A DNA stretch of 64,000 bases from Chitinophagaceae bacterium (lineage in GTDB: Bacteria > Bacteroidota > Bacteroidia > Chitinophagales > Chitinophagaceae), in contig JAIYAN010000021.1 of NCBI GenBank assembly GCA_027489035.1, positions 124,001 through 188,000 on the forward strand, written 5' to 3'. The position numbers and the translations under genes are program-made. Positions 1 through 9,113 of this stretch are shown here, one piece after another (positions within the stretch are counted from its first letter, which is position 1; each line of letters begins with the position of its first letter). The notes under the pieces were generated by a model. It had not been told where the DNA came from. It did no database searches and saw nothing but the letters and a program-made list of their open reading frames with translations.

Positions 1-17
1 ATAATTTTTTGCACGAA

Positions 18-656
18 TTATAATTTTCTAATTAACATTAATCCATCTCTAATGGGTATCATCACTTGTTCTACTCGTAAATCGGATGCCACATGTTTAT
101 TAAACGCATCTATTGCTTTAGCATTTTTTCCAGTAATGTTTTCAGCAAAAACCTGGCCATGAAAAAACACATTGTCTACTAAAATCCAACCACCCGATTT
201 TAATCTCGGTAAAGTTAATTCGTAATATTCAATATAGCTTACTTTATCTGCATCAATAAATATCAAATCCCAATCCTCATCCAATTTTTGAATGATGTCT
301 TTAGCGTTTCCTATGTGTAATGTAATCTGATTATTAACGCTAGATTTTTCAAAAAAATGCTGGGCTGTTTTTGCATCTTCATCTCTAATTTCTATGGTAT
401 GGAGATGACCTTCAGTTGTTAAACCTTTACTTAAACACAACGCACTAAATCCTGTGAAACTCCCTATTTCCAATACTTTCGTGGGTTTAATCATCATGCT
501 AATCATCTCTAAAAACTTTCCCTGCCATTTACCACTCAGCATGTGTGCATGCCCATGATGTTGATTGGTGTGTGCTTCAATTTCTTGCAAAAGCGCATCC
601 TGACCGCTTGAAAAATGAGTACAAAATTGTTCCGCCAAAGTATTCAAAATGTCCAT
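18..656 (-). CDS. Class I SAM-dependent O-methyltransferase (catechol-OMT-like)
   Basis: This 212-residue protein has the length and layout of the small cation-dependent O-methyltransferases. The SAM-binding region reads VLEIGSFTGFSALCLSKGL (about residues 61-79), followed by an acidic second strand (HTIEIRD). The metal-site region DLIFIDADKVSYIEYYE (about residues 131-147) is typical of the family, and a later LVDNVFFHG strand matches it too. It should transfer a methyl group from SAM to a hydroxyl of a small molecule in the cytoplasm; the substrate cannot be read. Its ATG overlaps the stop codon of the upstream symporter gene by one base (TAATG), so the two are probably translationally coupled. 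Confidence 0.9.
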   Translation of the reverse strand: MDILNTLAEQFCTHFSSGQDALLQEIEAHTNQHHGHAHMLSGKWQGKFLEMISMMIKPTKVLEIGSFTGFSALCLSKGLTTEGHLHTIEIRDEDAKTAQHFFEKSSVNNQITLHIGNAKDIIQKLDEDWDLIFIDADKVSYIEYYELTLPRLKSGGWILVDNVFFHGQVFAENITGKNAKAIDAFNKHVASDLRVEQVMIPIRDGLMLIRKL

Positions 657-2176
657 TAAATTATTTTATTTGAAGCGATTTTTTTTGAAATCATTAACAA
701 ACCAACAAAGGTTAAACAACCATTAATTAAAATCAATTCGTTGCCAATTTTATATCCATGAAAAATTTGCTCAGAGATTTTGGTCAACCCCAATTCGATG
801 TGCAATTTCTTTTCGTACCATTCAGGACTGCTCAACATATCAATAAACAAAGCCACTAAAGGTGCGGATAAACAAACAGACCATATCCATTTCCCAGATA
901 ACGTTCTATGCGTGAGTATTCCAAAAGCAAACAAACCCAATAATGGACCATAAGTTATTCCGGCAAATTTGAGGATGAAATCTATAATTAATTTGTCGTT
1001 TATTGCTTTAAAAATAAGTACCAAAATAAAAAAAAGTATTGCAAATGAGATGTGCACTTTTAATCTTTTTGATTTTTTTACTTTTTCAGAGGCATCACTT
1101 TGATTCATATTGAGGATGTCGATACAAAAGCAAGACGTAAGCGAAGTAATGGCACCGTCTACACTTGGGAATAATGCAGAGATCAAGGCAATAATAAAAA
1201 GAACACCAATTGAACCACTAAAGGCATCGCTCAAAGCTATTGTTGGAAACAAATCATCTGGCTTATCTGTTGGCAAATTGGCTTGCGCTGCATATAAATA
1301 AAGTATTCCACCTAAGAAAAGAAAAAGAAAATTAACCACCATTAAAACTGCTGTAAAACTCATCATATTTTTTTGAGCATCTTTAAGATTTTTCACGCTG
1401 ATGTTTTTCTGCATCATTTCTTGATCAAGTCCAGTCATGGCAATGGCAATAAACATCCCACCAATAATATGCTTTAGAAAAAACGATCCTGATTTTACAT
1501 CCGTATTAAAAACTCGGGAATAACCTTTTAGTTGCAAGGCGTTCATCGCGCCAAAAATATCCAGATTTATCGCTTTTAAAATTACAATGGTACAAACCAC
1601 CAAGCCAAGCAACATGCCTGTAGTTTGCAAAGTATCGGTGTAAATAATTGTTTTAACGCCTCCTTCAAAAGTGTACAACAAAATCAAAATAAGGATAACA
1701 AGCGCCGTTGCAATAAACGGAATTCCCATTTTATCCAAAATGAAAAGCTGTAAAATATTGATGACTAAATAAAGGCGAGCTGTAGCACCAACTGCACGAG
1801 AAACAATAAAAAATGTAGCACCAACTTTATGCGCTTCTACGCCAAATCGATTCTCGAGATACGTGTAAATGCTCGTAAGGTTCATTCGATAATATAAGGG
1901 CATCAGTACAAAAGCAATAACCAAATAGCCCAAGAGATAACCCAACACAATTTGAAAATAAAAAAAATTTCCGCTGCCCACGCCACCGGGTACACTTACA
2001 AAAGTTACACCACTTAATGAAGTGCCAATCATACCAAATGCCACCAACATCCAGTTGCTGTTTTTATTGCCAATGAAGAAAGACTCGTTATTGGATCCAC
2101 GTGAAGTATACCAAGCAACAGTTAACAACAATACAAAATATCCAACTACAAAAGAAAACAAAACAATGGGTGACAT
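656..2176 (-). CDS. Sodium:solute symporter (SSS family)
   Basis: A 506-residue polytopic membrane protein with about 13 hydrophobic segments. The region GMIGTSLSGVTFVSVPGGVGSG near residue 50 is the characteristic TM2 motif of sodium/solute symporters (PutP/SGLT family), and RAVGATARLYL near residue 130 also fits. It should couple sodium entry to uptake of an organic solute that cannot be identified here. I use the ATG at 2176; a TTG one codon earlier is possible. It is co-directional and overlapping with the downstream O-methyltransferase. Confidence 0.9.
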   Translation of the reverse strand: MSPIVLFSFVVGYFVLLLTVAWYTSRGSNNESFFIGNKNSNWMLVAFGMIGTSLSGVTFVSVPGGVGSGNFFYFQIVLGYLLGYLVIAFVLMPLYYRMNLTSIYTYLENRFGVEAHKVGATFFIVSRAVGATARLYLVINILQLFILDKMGIPFIATALVILILILLYTFEGGVKTIIYTDTLQTTGMLLGLVVCTIVILKAINLDIFGAMNALQLKGYSRVFNTDVKSGSFFLKHIIGGMFIAIAMTGLDQEMMQKNISVKNLKDAQKNMMSFTAVLMVVNFLFLFLGGILYLYAAQANLPTDKPDDLFPTIALSDAFSGSIGVLFIIALISALFPSVDGAITSLTSCFCIDILNMNQSDASEKVKKSKRLKVHISFAILFFILVLIFKAINDKLIIDFILKFAGITYGPLLGLFAFGILTHRTLSGKWIWSVCLSAPLVALFIDMLSSPEWYEKKLHIELGLTKISEQIFHGYKIGNELILINGCLTFVGLLMISKKIASNKII

Positions 2177-2260
2177 CAAATAGGAGTTTAATTCAAAAAA
2201 TTATATCGATGAAGTTAATCAAATTAGCTTTTAAAATGCCAACATTGAATACGATTGCCA

Positions 2261-2872
2261 TTATTTTCTGCCTTGAAAAAGTGCAATATTGTAACCAGCT
2301 CTGATAATAGGGACAGAACGACGTAAATTGTCTTTATAAGGTGAGTTTGGTGAATTGGCAAAATCCCACAAAATTGAAAAATAATAGTATGATTTCTGAT
2401 TTGGGAAATCTTTTCCATTTGAAATGCCTCCGCCAACTAAAAAACTATGGGCATCAAATTTATATTTTTCAACCCCTACTCCGTTTGATGTACCGAAAGG
2501 TAAATATTTAGTTCTTAACATATTGAACTCATACTGTCCTTGAGCAAATAAAAACTTAAATGGAAATATTCTGACAAATGCGCCTGGACCATAAGATGTA
2601 AATCTTATTTTATCACCTGAGCCAGCATAAGAAACATCCCTTTCTGATTGATAATTAATCCCTGTTGTAATTGCGAAATCAAAATATTTATTGAAGCTGT
2701 ATCCAAAATATGGACTAATTCCAAGTGCTGTAACTAAATTTCCAAAAGAAGCATTCACCGTTCCACCAGTAAATAAATTTTCCTTTTTAAAAAAACCAAC
2801 CGACTCTTCATCTTGTGCAAAAAGATTTAACGAAGAAATTAATAAAATAAAGAGAAGATATTTTTTAAGCAT
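2261..2872 (-). CDS. Exported outer-membrane beta-barrel-like protein
   Basis: Counting from the ATG at 2872, the protein is about 203 residues and opens with a clear signal peptide (MLKKYLLFILLISSLNLFAQ). The rest is rich in Gly and aromatic residues in alternating short strands (FGYSFNKYFDFAITTGINY, FLVGGGISNG, YYYFSILWDFA), the look of a small outer-membrane beta barrel. An ATG at 2929 would add 19 residues before the signal peptide and overlap the neighbouring oxidase gene, so I reject it. No specific function can be assigned. Confidence 0.7.
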   Translation of the reverse strand: MLKKYLLFILLISSLNLFAQDEESVGFFKKENLFTGGTVNASFGNLVTALGISPYFGYSFNKYFDFAITTGINYQSERDVSYAGSGDKIRFTSYGPGAFVRIFPFKFLFAQGQYEFNMLRTKYLPFGTSNGVGVEKYKFDAHSFLVGGGISNGKDFPNQKSYYYFSILWDFANSPNSPYKDNLRRSVPIIRAGYNIALFQGRK

Positions 2873-2906
2873 GTTATTTATTTTAATGAAACTTGAATTA
2901 TAAATG

Positions 2907-4301
2907 CTATTTGAATATTTTTCCGGCATTTAAAATGTTGTTTGGATCAAATGCTTTTTTGATATTTTTCATGAGTGCCAAAGTAACCTCAGGAAAAACA
3001 ATATCCATGTATTCTTTTTGTATAAGTCCAATGCCATGTTCGCCGCTTATTGTACCTCCAAGTGATTTAACCAAAGTAAACAAATCCCTCAAAATGGGTA
3101 TAACATCAGGGTTATTTAAACTGTAAATGCTTCCTGGTTTTTTTATGCGTACATGCAAGTTTCCGTCTCCGGCATGACCATAGCAAACTACATTAAAATC
3201 ATGTTTTTGCCCGAGTGCTTTTACGCCTCTAATTAAAGCGGGTAATTCTGCTCTTGGCACTACCGTATCTTCTTCAATAGTGTATCCATCTATTTTTACT
3301 GCTTCGGCTACCCTTCTCCGTAACTTCCATAGTTCTGCTTTTTGTTGGGCATCATCCGCAAAGAAAACATCTCCGCAATCAAAATCTGTAAGCAAGTTGG
3401 CAATTGCTTCCATTTCGTTCATTAGTGTTTCCAAATGATTACCATCTAATTCAATGATTAAATGTGCTGCCATTTCATCTGTAACTGGCACTACCGAACT
3501 GTCTACAAATTTGCTTACAATTTTCAACGCATCAATCTCCACCAATTCTAAAGCACTAGGCGTAAAACCTGCTCTGAATATAGCACTTACTGCTTCTCCA
3601 GCTTTTTCAAGATTATTGAAAGGCACCAACATCAACAAATCGAATTTAGGAAATGGCAATAATTTCAAGACAATTTTTGTCACCAATCCCAATGTGCCTT
3701 CGCTGCCCACTACCAATTGTGTAAGGTTGTAACCCGTGGCATTTTTAAGTACGTTTGCACCTGTCCAAATGATTTCACCTGTAGGCAAAACCATTTCTAG
3801 ATTTAAAACATAATCTTTAACAACACCATATTTTACCGCTTTTGGACCACCACTGTTTTCGGCAATATTACCGCCAATAAAACAACTGCCTTTACTACTT
3901 GGATCTGGTGGATAAAAAAGTCCTTTTTCCTTAACCGCATTTTGCAACACTTCCGTAATTACACCCGGCTCTGTTGTTACTTGTAAATTCCTTTCGTCGA
4001 TTTCTAAAATGGCATTCATTCTTTCGAAAGAAATAACAACACCTCCAAATTGCGGAAGTGCGCCTCCACTCAATCCTGTACCTGCGCCACGTGGCGTAAC
4101 CGGGATATTATAGAGGTTACAAATTTTCATAACCCTACTAATTTCTTCAGCGGTTCTTGGTTTTATAATAATATCTGGAATAAAATGCAAGTTTTCGGTT
4201 TCGTCGTGGGCATATTTATCTTTGCTTTCTGCATCAAAAAATACAAATTCCTTTCCTAAAATACCTTCAAATTGAATGATTAAATCCGAATAATCTTGCA
4301 T
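2907..4301 (-). CDS. FAD-linked oxidase, GlcD / D-lactate dehydrogenase family
   Basis: A 464-residue flavoprotein of the glycolate oxidase GlcD type. It has the FAD-binding PCMH motifs TPRGAGTGLSGGALP (about residues 69-83) and GGNIAENSGGPKAVKYG, and GSEGTLGLVTKI. The C-terminal catalytic half carries CYGHAGDGNLHV and TISGEHGIGLIQKEYM, diagnostic of this family. It should oxidise a 2-hydroxy acid (glycolate, D-lactate or similar) and pass electrons to a quinone or other acceptor. Glycolate, D-lactate and 2-hydroxyglutarate enzymes cannot be separated by eye. No partner iron-sulphur subunit gene is adjacent. Confidence 0.88.
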   Translation of the reverse strand: MQDYSDLIIQFEGILGKEFVFFDAESKDKYAHDETENLHFIPDIIIKPRTAEEISRVMKICNLYNIPVTPRGAGTGLSGGALPQFGGVVISFERMNAILEIDERNLQVTTEPGVITEVLQNAVKEKGLFYPPDPSSKGSCFIGGNIAENSGGPKAVKYGVVKDYVLNLEMVLPTGEIIWTGANVLKNATGYNLTQLVVGSEGTLGLVTKIVLKLLPFPKFDLLMLVPFNNLEKAGEAVSAIFRAGFTPSALELVEIDALKIVSKFVDSSVVPVTDEMAAHLIIELDGNHLETLMNEMEAIANLLTDFDCGDVFFADDAQQKAELWKLRRRVAEAVKIDGYTIEEDTVVPRAELPALIRGVKALGQKHDFNVVCYGHAGDGNLHVRIKKPGSIYSLNNPDVIPILRDLFTLVKSLGGTISGEHGIGLIQKEYMDIVFPEVTLALMKNIKKAFDPNNILNAGKIFK

Positions 4302-4375
4302 GACAAATTTCTGTTTTCTAAAAAAAACAAATTTCGTGATTTTTAGGGAGTATCATTTGATTGTTTGAAAAAAAT

Positions 4376-5440
4376 TTAAAAACTCGGGCAAAGTGTTTGA
4401 CGATAAGGTGTATTAGGATAAAAACCTTTCTTTATTAAAGAAATTTCACCAGCGCCCATGGATTTATTGTATGATTTTAAATTAGAAACCGTTGCATCAT
4501 AACTGAAATTGAATTGTATTGATTTGATTTCAAAACCCAATAATGGAATAATAGCCTCTTTATTTCTATAATAAACACCCGAGATTAATTGAGTTTCACC
4601 TCCTGAAATCAAATTAATTCTTGAAGATAAACCGAGTACAAATTGTGAGGCAGAAGCTTGATTGGAATAATATATACTTGGTTGCAAAATGAGGCTTTTG
4701 TTTAGCTTAAGCATTGCGTTCGCAAATCCAATATGGCGAATTGGAATGCTATTGCCAGTTGTTGGATTTGAAAAAAAACTTTCTTTAGGCTTGTTTACAT
4801 GATGTATTGAATAGCCAGCATTTATATAAACATCTTCTTTTGGGAAATAGGCGTAATTGATACCTACCTGTAAATCAAAATAATTTACTTGTGTGTTGGC
4901 AAAGGTGACACTTGTTGGCAATGTAATGTCGAAAAAATAACCATTAAATTGATCTGGAAATTTTAAATTATTGGGCTTAATGCTTTTATTTGCCCATCCC
5001 AAATTAAATCCAGCGCTTAACAAACTGCTATTACCAAGCATTTGATGATATGCTAATGATCCATATAATTTTGTTGATTTTAAAACACCCTCGCCGGCCT
5101 CATCAGACAATAACAAAAAACCCAAACCCATCCAGCCATTTTCAAATTTATCTCTGAACAATTGTGCATCTCCAAAAACACTAATCGTTTTATAAGGCAA
5201 CACCATTATATTACTAAATTGAGTTCTTGCATGTGCACCAATTCTGTAATCTGCATCTGGAATAAAGCCGGTATTTGCAGGATTTGTACTTAATGGTGAA
5301 TTGAAAAATTGAGAAAAGTGAAGGTCTTGGGCATTGATAATTTTAGGCATTGATAAACCTAAAACAAACAAAACTTTCATAAAAAAAATTGAAGTTTTTT
5401 TATGAAAATTATTATGGTATTTAATAGATGTTTGTTTCAT
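4376..5440 (-). CDS. PorP/SprF family type IX secretion membrane protein
   Basis: A 354-residue protein with an N-terminal hydrophobic export segment (FFMKVLFVLGLSMPKIINAQ) followed by QDLHFSQFFNSPLSTNPANTG, the hallmark opening of PorP/SprF outer-membrane proteins. The rest is a predicted beta barrel. Family members assist secretion or surface attachment of a partner with a type-B (CHU_C) signal. That partner is the PKD protein immediately upstream, whose stop codon lies 2 bp before this ATG. An internal ATG at 5380 starts right before the hydrophobic core and is an alternative start. Confidence 0.92.
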   Translation of the reverse strand: MKQTSIKYHNNFHKKTSIFFMKVLFVLGLSMPKIINAQDLHFSQFFNSPLSTNPANTGFIPDADYRIGAHARTQFSNIMVLPYKTISVFGDAQLFRDKFENGWMGLGFLLLSDEAGEGVLKSTKLYGSLAYHQMLGNSSLLSAGFNLGWANKSIKPNNLKFPDQFNGYFFDITLPTSVTFANTQVNYFDLQVGINYAYFPKEDVYINAGYSIHHVNKPKESFFSNPTTGNSIPIRHIGFANAMLKLNKSLILQPSIYYSNQASASQFVLGLSSRINLISGGETQLISGVYYRNKEAIIPLLGFEIKSIQFNFSYDATVSNLKSYNKSMGAGEISLIKKGFYPNTPYRQTLCPSF

Positions 5441-5442
5441 TA

Positions 5443-8400
5443 TTATCTAATCAACGTAATGTCTCCCGTTTTTCTAATTTTTTGTCCATTTGTTAATAAG
5501 GCGTCTATCGTATATGCATAAACGTCCATTGGTTGTAATTTTCCTTTAAAATACCCATCCCAACCTTTATAAATATCTGATGATTGAAACACCAATTGCC
5601 CCCATCTGTTATAAATTCTCCAGTCCAATTTCCCTATACCAAAACCTTTTATTTTTATAACAGCATTTTGTCCAAATTTTTCAGGTGTAAATGCATTAGG
5701 CACGTCTAATAGTGGATCGATAAGCGCGGATGTAGTAAGTGAAAACGTATCCTTACAACCAAATTGATTTGTTGCAATCAATGAGGCATTAAAACTTCCT
5801 GTTGTAATATATTGGTGTGCTGGATTTGGTGAAATGGCTGAAACACCGTCGCCAAAATTCCATTGATACGAAACCGCTCCTGTTGATTGATTTGTAAAAA
5901 TAGTCGGCGTATTGGTTTGTGGTGGATTCGGCTGCCAAGTAAAACTTGCATTTGGTATATCATGAACTATAATGGTGAAATAATCAGATGTATCAATTCG
6001 ATTACATGTATTTGGATTTCGCGCAATTATTCTAACGGTATAAATACCAGGGGATAAAAATACTTTTGTTGGATTTTCAACATTAGTTGTGGTTCCATCA
6101 CTAAATTCCCATGTAACATCTGTTGATGTGGATTGATTTAGAAATGAGGCCAGATAAGGCGCACATCCTTGAGGTGCAGTACTGAGTTTGGCTTCAACCA
6201 ATGGATTTACAGAAAGTAAAATTGTTTTCTTATCCGGAGTATTGCAAAAATTATTATCAATAATTGTTAGTGTTACAGAATAATTTCCAACAGCAGAATA
6301 AATATGATTTCCATTAAAAGAAGTATCAGGTGCTGAACCATCGCCGTAATCCCAAACAAAACTTTGTGCATTAAAACTTCCAAAAGTTGGTGATGATAAA
6401 TTATTAAACGTATAACTCAAACTTGAACAAGGTAAATCTTTAATTGCATTGAAATCAAGTGTGGCCTTATTGTTTCCTGCTTTTATTTTTAGATAGCTTG
6501 TATCTCTAATGTTGCAAGTCGTTGAATCTTCGGCAATAATTCTAACCAAATAAGTACCTACAGCATTATAGGTTGTAAAAGTGCTTAAGTTTGGCGCATT
6601 GGTGGTATCTCTTTGTCCATTTCCAAAATCCCAATAAAGTTTTTTTGCTTTTATTAAAGTATCTCTAAAATCAACACGGAAAGGAACGCAACCTGCGGTA
6701 TCATTGATGACTGCATTAATTGAGGATTGTATTCCTGCAACCACGCCAGCAAAATTCATTTCAATTTTTACGGCAGCTTCATTACAATTAGTGCTTCCAT
6801 TTATTCGCCTCCATGCACCTGAAGTAGTTGGAAAAGTAGCTCCACCATTACAATTGGCGCACAATGCCTGATATATAATTCCATTCTCGTCAAACCTACT
6901 GGTACCACCATCTACGTGATCACCTGTGTTTCCTTTAAATTGTCCAAAATTGGAACCAAACAACAATGCTGTCGCATCTTTTTTTAGCACAAAAAAGTAA
7001 AAATCCTCTCCGTCAGGTGCACCAATATTATTAAGCGGATTTAAAAGTGGGAGTCCACTAGTGCTACCAGTAGTATAATTTTTGTATACATTAATTCCGC
7101 CGCCCCAACCAGAAACGTATACATTTTCACAACGGTCAACCATAAATCCAATGGGTGAAATATTCGGTGCTGATGTTCCGTTTCCAAATACGGTTGAGTA
7201 AACAAAATTGGATAAGTCTGGTTTTAATTTGCAAATAAATTGTGAGCTATTGGCGATGCTATATGCCGCATTTAATACAGGCCAATTTCCCGTTGTAGTA
7301 CCCACTACATAAGGATAGCCAAGCTTATCGAATTTTAATCCATAAATCAAATCCGTCCCTGATGTACCTACATAGGTAGTTTTTAAAATGCTTGTATAAT
7401 CCGTTGCCAATTGTACTACAAAACCATCTGTTATGCCACCTCTAAAATTGGGATACAAACTACCTGTTTTATCCCCTGGAAGATTTGTACTGGTTGTACC
7501 ACCTGCAATACACAAATTATTTGTAATTGGATTTATGCTTGCCACAAAACATGCATCATCGCCTGAGCCACCAAAAAAACTACCAAATAAATAGGTAGAT
7601 AAATCTGGACTAAATTTCAAAATCAAGCCATCTTGTAATCCTCCAGCAAAAGCATTGTTGGTATTTAGTGAAGGCCCAACTGTTGGGAAATTATTTGATT
7701 GGGTACATGCAGCCAGAATAATATTATTGTCCTTATCAATAATAACCTCGCTCCTTGCATCATCCCCATAATTTCTTCTCAAACGATCTGCACCATCAGG
7801 ATTTTCATATTTTGAGCGAATATTAACACCATCATTATTTGAGCCTCCTATTTTTATTGAGCCAATTAAACCAGTTCCTGTTGCATTAAACTTTGTGATC
7901 ACAATATCATTATTTCCACCTGGACCAATTTGAGGGACTGTTGTAGGGTAATTATTAGAAAACGATCGTCCTGCAATAATTAAATTTCCATTGGGATCCA
8001 CAATCATACTGTGCGGCTGTTCGTTACCGTTACCTCCTAAATAAGTGGCATAAACTCTATTGGTTCCATTTGAATTGAATTTAAAAATAGCGATGTCGTG
8101 CCCTTCCAAAACGCCTTCCATTACACCACCTTGATAAGTTGTTTGAAAAGCACCTGTTGAAGTTAAATAGCCATTTCCAAAAGCAACACCGCCAGCATAA
8201 AAGCTACCATCTGGGCCAGGTGTTGCTGTATATCCCCAATTATCTACTGCACTTCCGGTAAATGAAGAAAAAATAATTGCGGGGTCAATGATTAAGGTTT
8301 TATTTGGGTCGTAGTCTTTTATTTTAAACCCTACTACATTGTTATTTACTGAAAAATTACAGGTTACTGCATCTCTATTTCCAGTAGGATTGGTTTGATA

Positions 8401-9015
8401 GCTGTATGGATATAACTCTTTTACTGAGCCTACTGAAGTTTTTATGATTAAAGATTTTTGTTGCACGTACACTTTTTCTGCGCCATCATATTTCATCAAT
8501 ATATTAGAAGGATTCCCACCAGGGTAAACTATAAAATCATATTTCAAATTTTCTCCTTCATTATAATAACGAACATCAATATTTGGATAAATATTTTTAT
8601 AGGTTACCGATTGATATATTTTGCAAACCGAAGCCCATTTAGTTTGATCTTTTCCTATATAGTAATTATTGTAAGAATTGGTTATTTTCTCTGGTTGCAA
8701 AATTGCATTTTCTGAAGCGCCTAAAAGTGAAACCCTATAAACTGCAGAGTGTAAAATAATTTTATCATTCAAATCCACAACACTGTCTTTGTGCCCATGA
8801 ACATAGTGAGATAACTTTTGCCAATCATCTTGATTGTGTAGCAATACAGAAAAACCATTTTTTTCGAGAAAAAACGCACCGTTTGTAAAATCACCTTTGA
8901 ATTTTACTTGCTCATTCCATTGGCCTTTATTTTCAACAAATTCTATTTGAGCTTGACTATTTATCCAAGTAAATAAAGCAAGAATTAAAATTGATATTTT
9001 AGGCAAATTAGACAA
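5443..9015 (-). CDS. Large secreted PKD-domain protein with gliding-type C-terminal sorting domain
   Basis: A 1190-residue secreted protein. A signal peptide ends around residue 22 (INSQAQ). Residues about 23-240 begin IEFVENKGQW, the usual start of Bacteroidota SBBP-type surface proteins. Residues about 245-750 are repeated strands with DxxGNLIIAG / KxxNxxxYATYLGG patterns, typical of SBBP beta-propeller repeats. Residues about 775-1085 hold several PKD-like domains (WDFGNGQRDT, WDYGDGSAPDT, WEFSDGTTT, WNFGDGVSA). The C-terminus (NAFTPE...WRIYNRWGQLVFQS...GWDGYFKGK...YAYTIDA) is the CHU_C domain recognised by the type IX secretion system. It forms an operon with the PorP/SprF gene. A surface or adhesive role is inferred. 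Confidence 0.92.
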   Translation of the reverse strand: MSNLPKISILILALFTWINSQAQIEFVENKGQWNEQVKFKGDFTNGAFFLEKNGFSVLLHNQDDWQKLSHYVHGHKDSVVDLNDKIILHSAVYRVSLLGASENAILQPEKITNSYNNYYIGKDQTKWASVCKIYQSVTYKNIYPNIDVRYYNEGENLKYDFIVYPGGNPSNILMKYDGAEKVYVQQKSLIIKTSVGSVKELYPYSYQTNPTGNRDAVTCNFSVNNNVVGFKIKDYDPNKTLIIDPAIIFSSFTGSAVDNWGYTATPGPDGSFYAGGVAFGNGYLTSTGAFQTTYQGGVMEGVLEGHDIAIFKFNSNGTNRVYATYLGGNGNEQPHSMIVDPNGNLIIAGRSFSNNYPTTVPQIGPGGNNDIVITKFNATGTGLIGSIKIGGSNNDGVNIRSKYENPDGADRLRRNYGDDARSEVIIDKDNNIILAACTQSNNFPTVGPSLNTNNAFAGGLQDGLILKFSPDLSTYLFGSFFGGSGDDACFVASINPITNNLCIAGGTTSTNLPGDKTGSLYPNFRGGITDGFVVQLATDYTSILKTTYVGTSGTDLIYGLKFDKLGYPYVVGTTTGNWPVLNAAYSIANSSQFICKLKPDLSNFVYSTVFGNGTSAPNISPIGFMVDRCENVYVSGWGGGINVYKNYTTGSTSGLPLLNPLNNIGAPDGEDFYFFVLKKDATALLFGSNFGQFKGNTGDHVDGGTSRFDENGIIYQALCANCNGGATFPTTSGAWRRINGSTNCNEAAVKIEMNFAGVVAGIQSSINAVINDTAGCVPFRVDFRDTLIKAKKLYWDFGNGQRDTTNAPNLSTFTTYNAVGTYLVRIIAEDSTTCNIRDTSYLKIKAGNNKATLDFNAIKDLPCSSLSYTFNNLSSPTFGSFNAQSFVWDYGDGSAPDTSFNGNHIYSAVGNYSVTLTIIDNNFCNTPDKKTILLSVNPLVEAKLSTAPQGCAPYLASFLNQSTSTDVTWEFSDGTTTNVENPTKVFLSPGIYTVRIIARNPNTCNRIDTSDYFTIIVHDIPNASFTWQPNPPQTNTPTIFTNQSTGAVSYQWNFGDGVSAISPNPAHQYITTGSFNASLIATNQFGCKDTFSLTTSALIDPLLDVPNAFTPEKFGQNAVIKIKGFGIGKLDWRIYNRWGQLVFQSSDIYKGWDGYFKGKLQPMDVYAYTIDALLTNGQKIRKTGDITLIR

Positions 9016-9113
9016 AGCGAATTATTTTATACAAAGTACAAATTAAGAATCAATAATAAAACAACTTTAATATGGAAAAGTTTAAATTCTTCAATTTTAA
9101 CGAAATAAAAAAT

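Noticed and set aside
2873-2929. Upstream ATG extension of the beta-barrel protein gene
   Set aside because: It would put 19 polar residues before a perfect signal peptide and overlap the oxidase gene.
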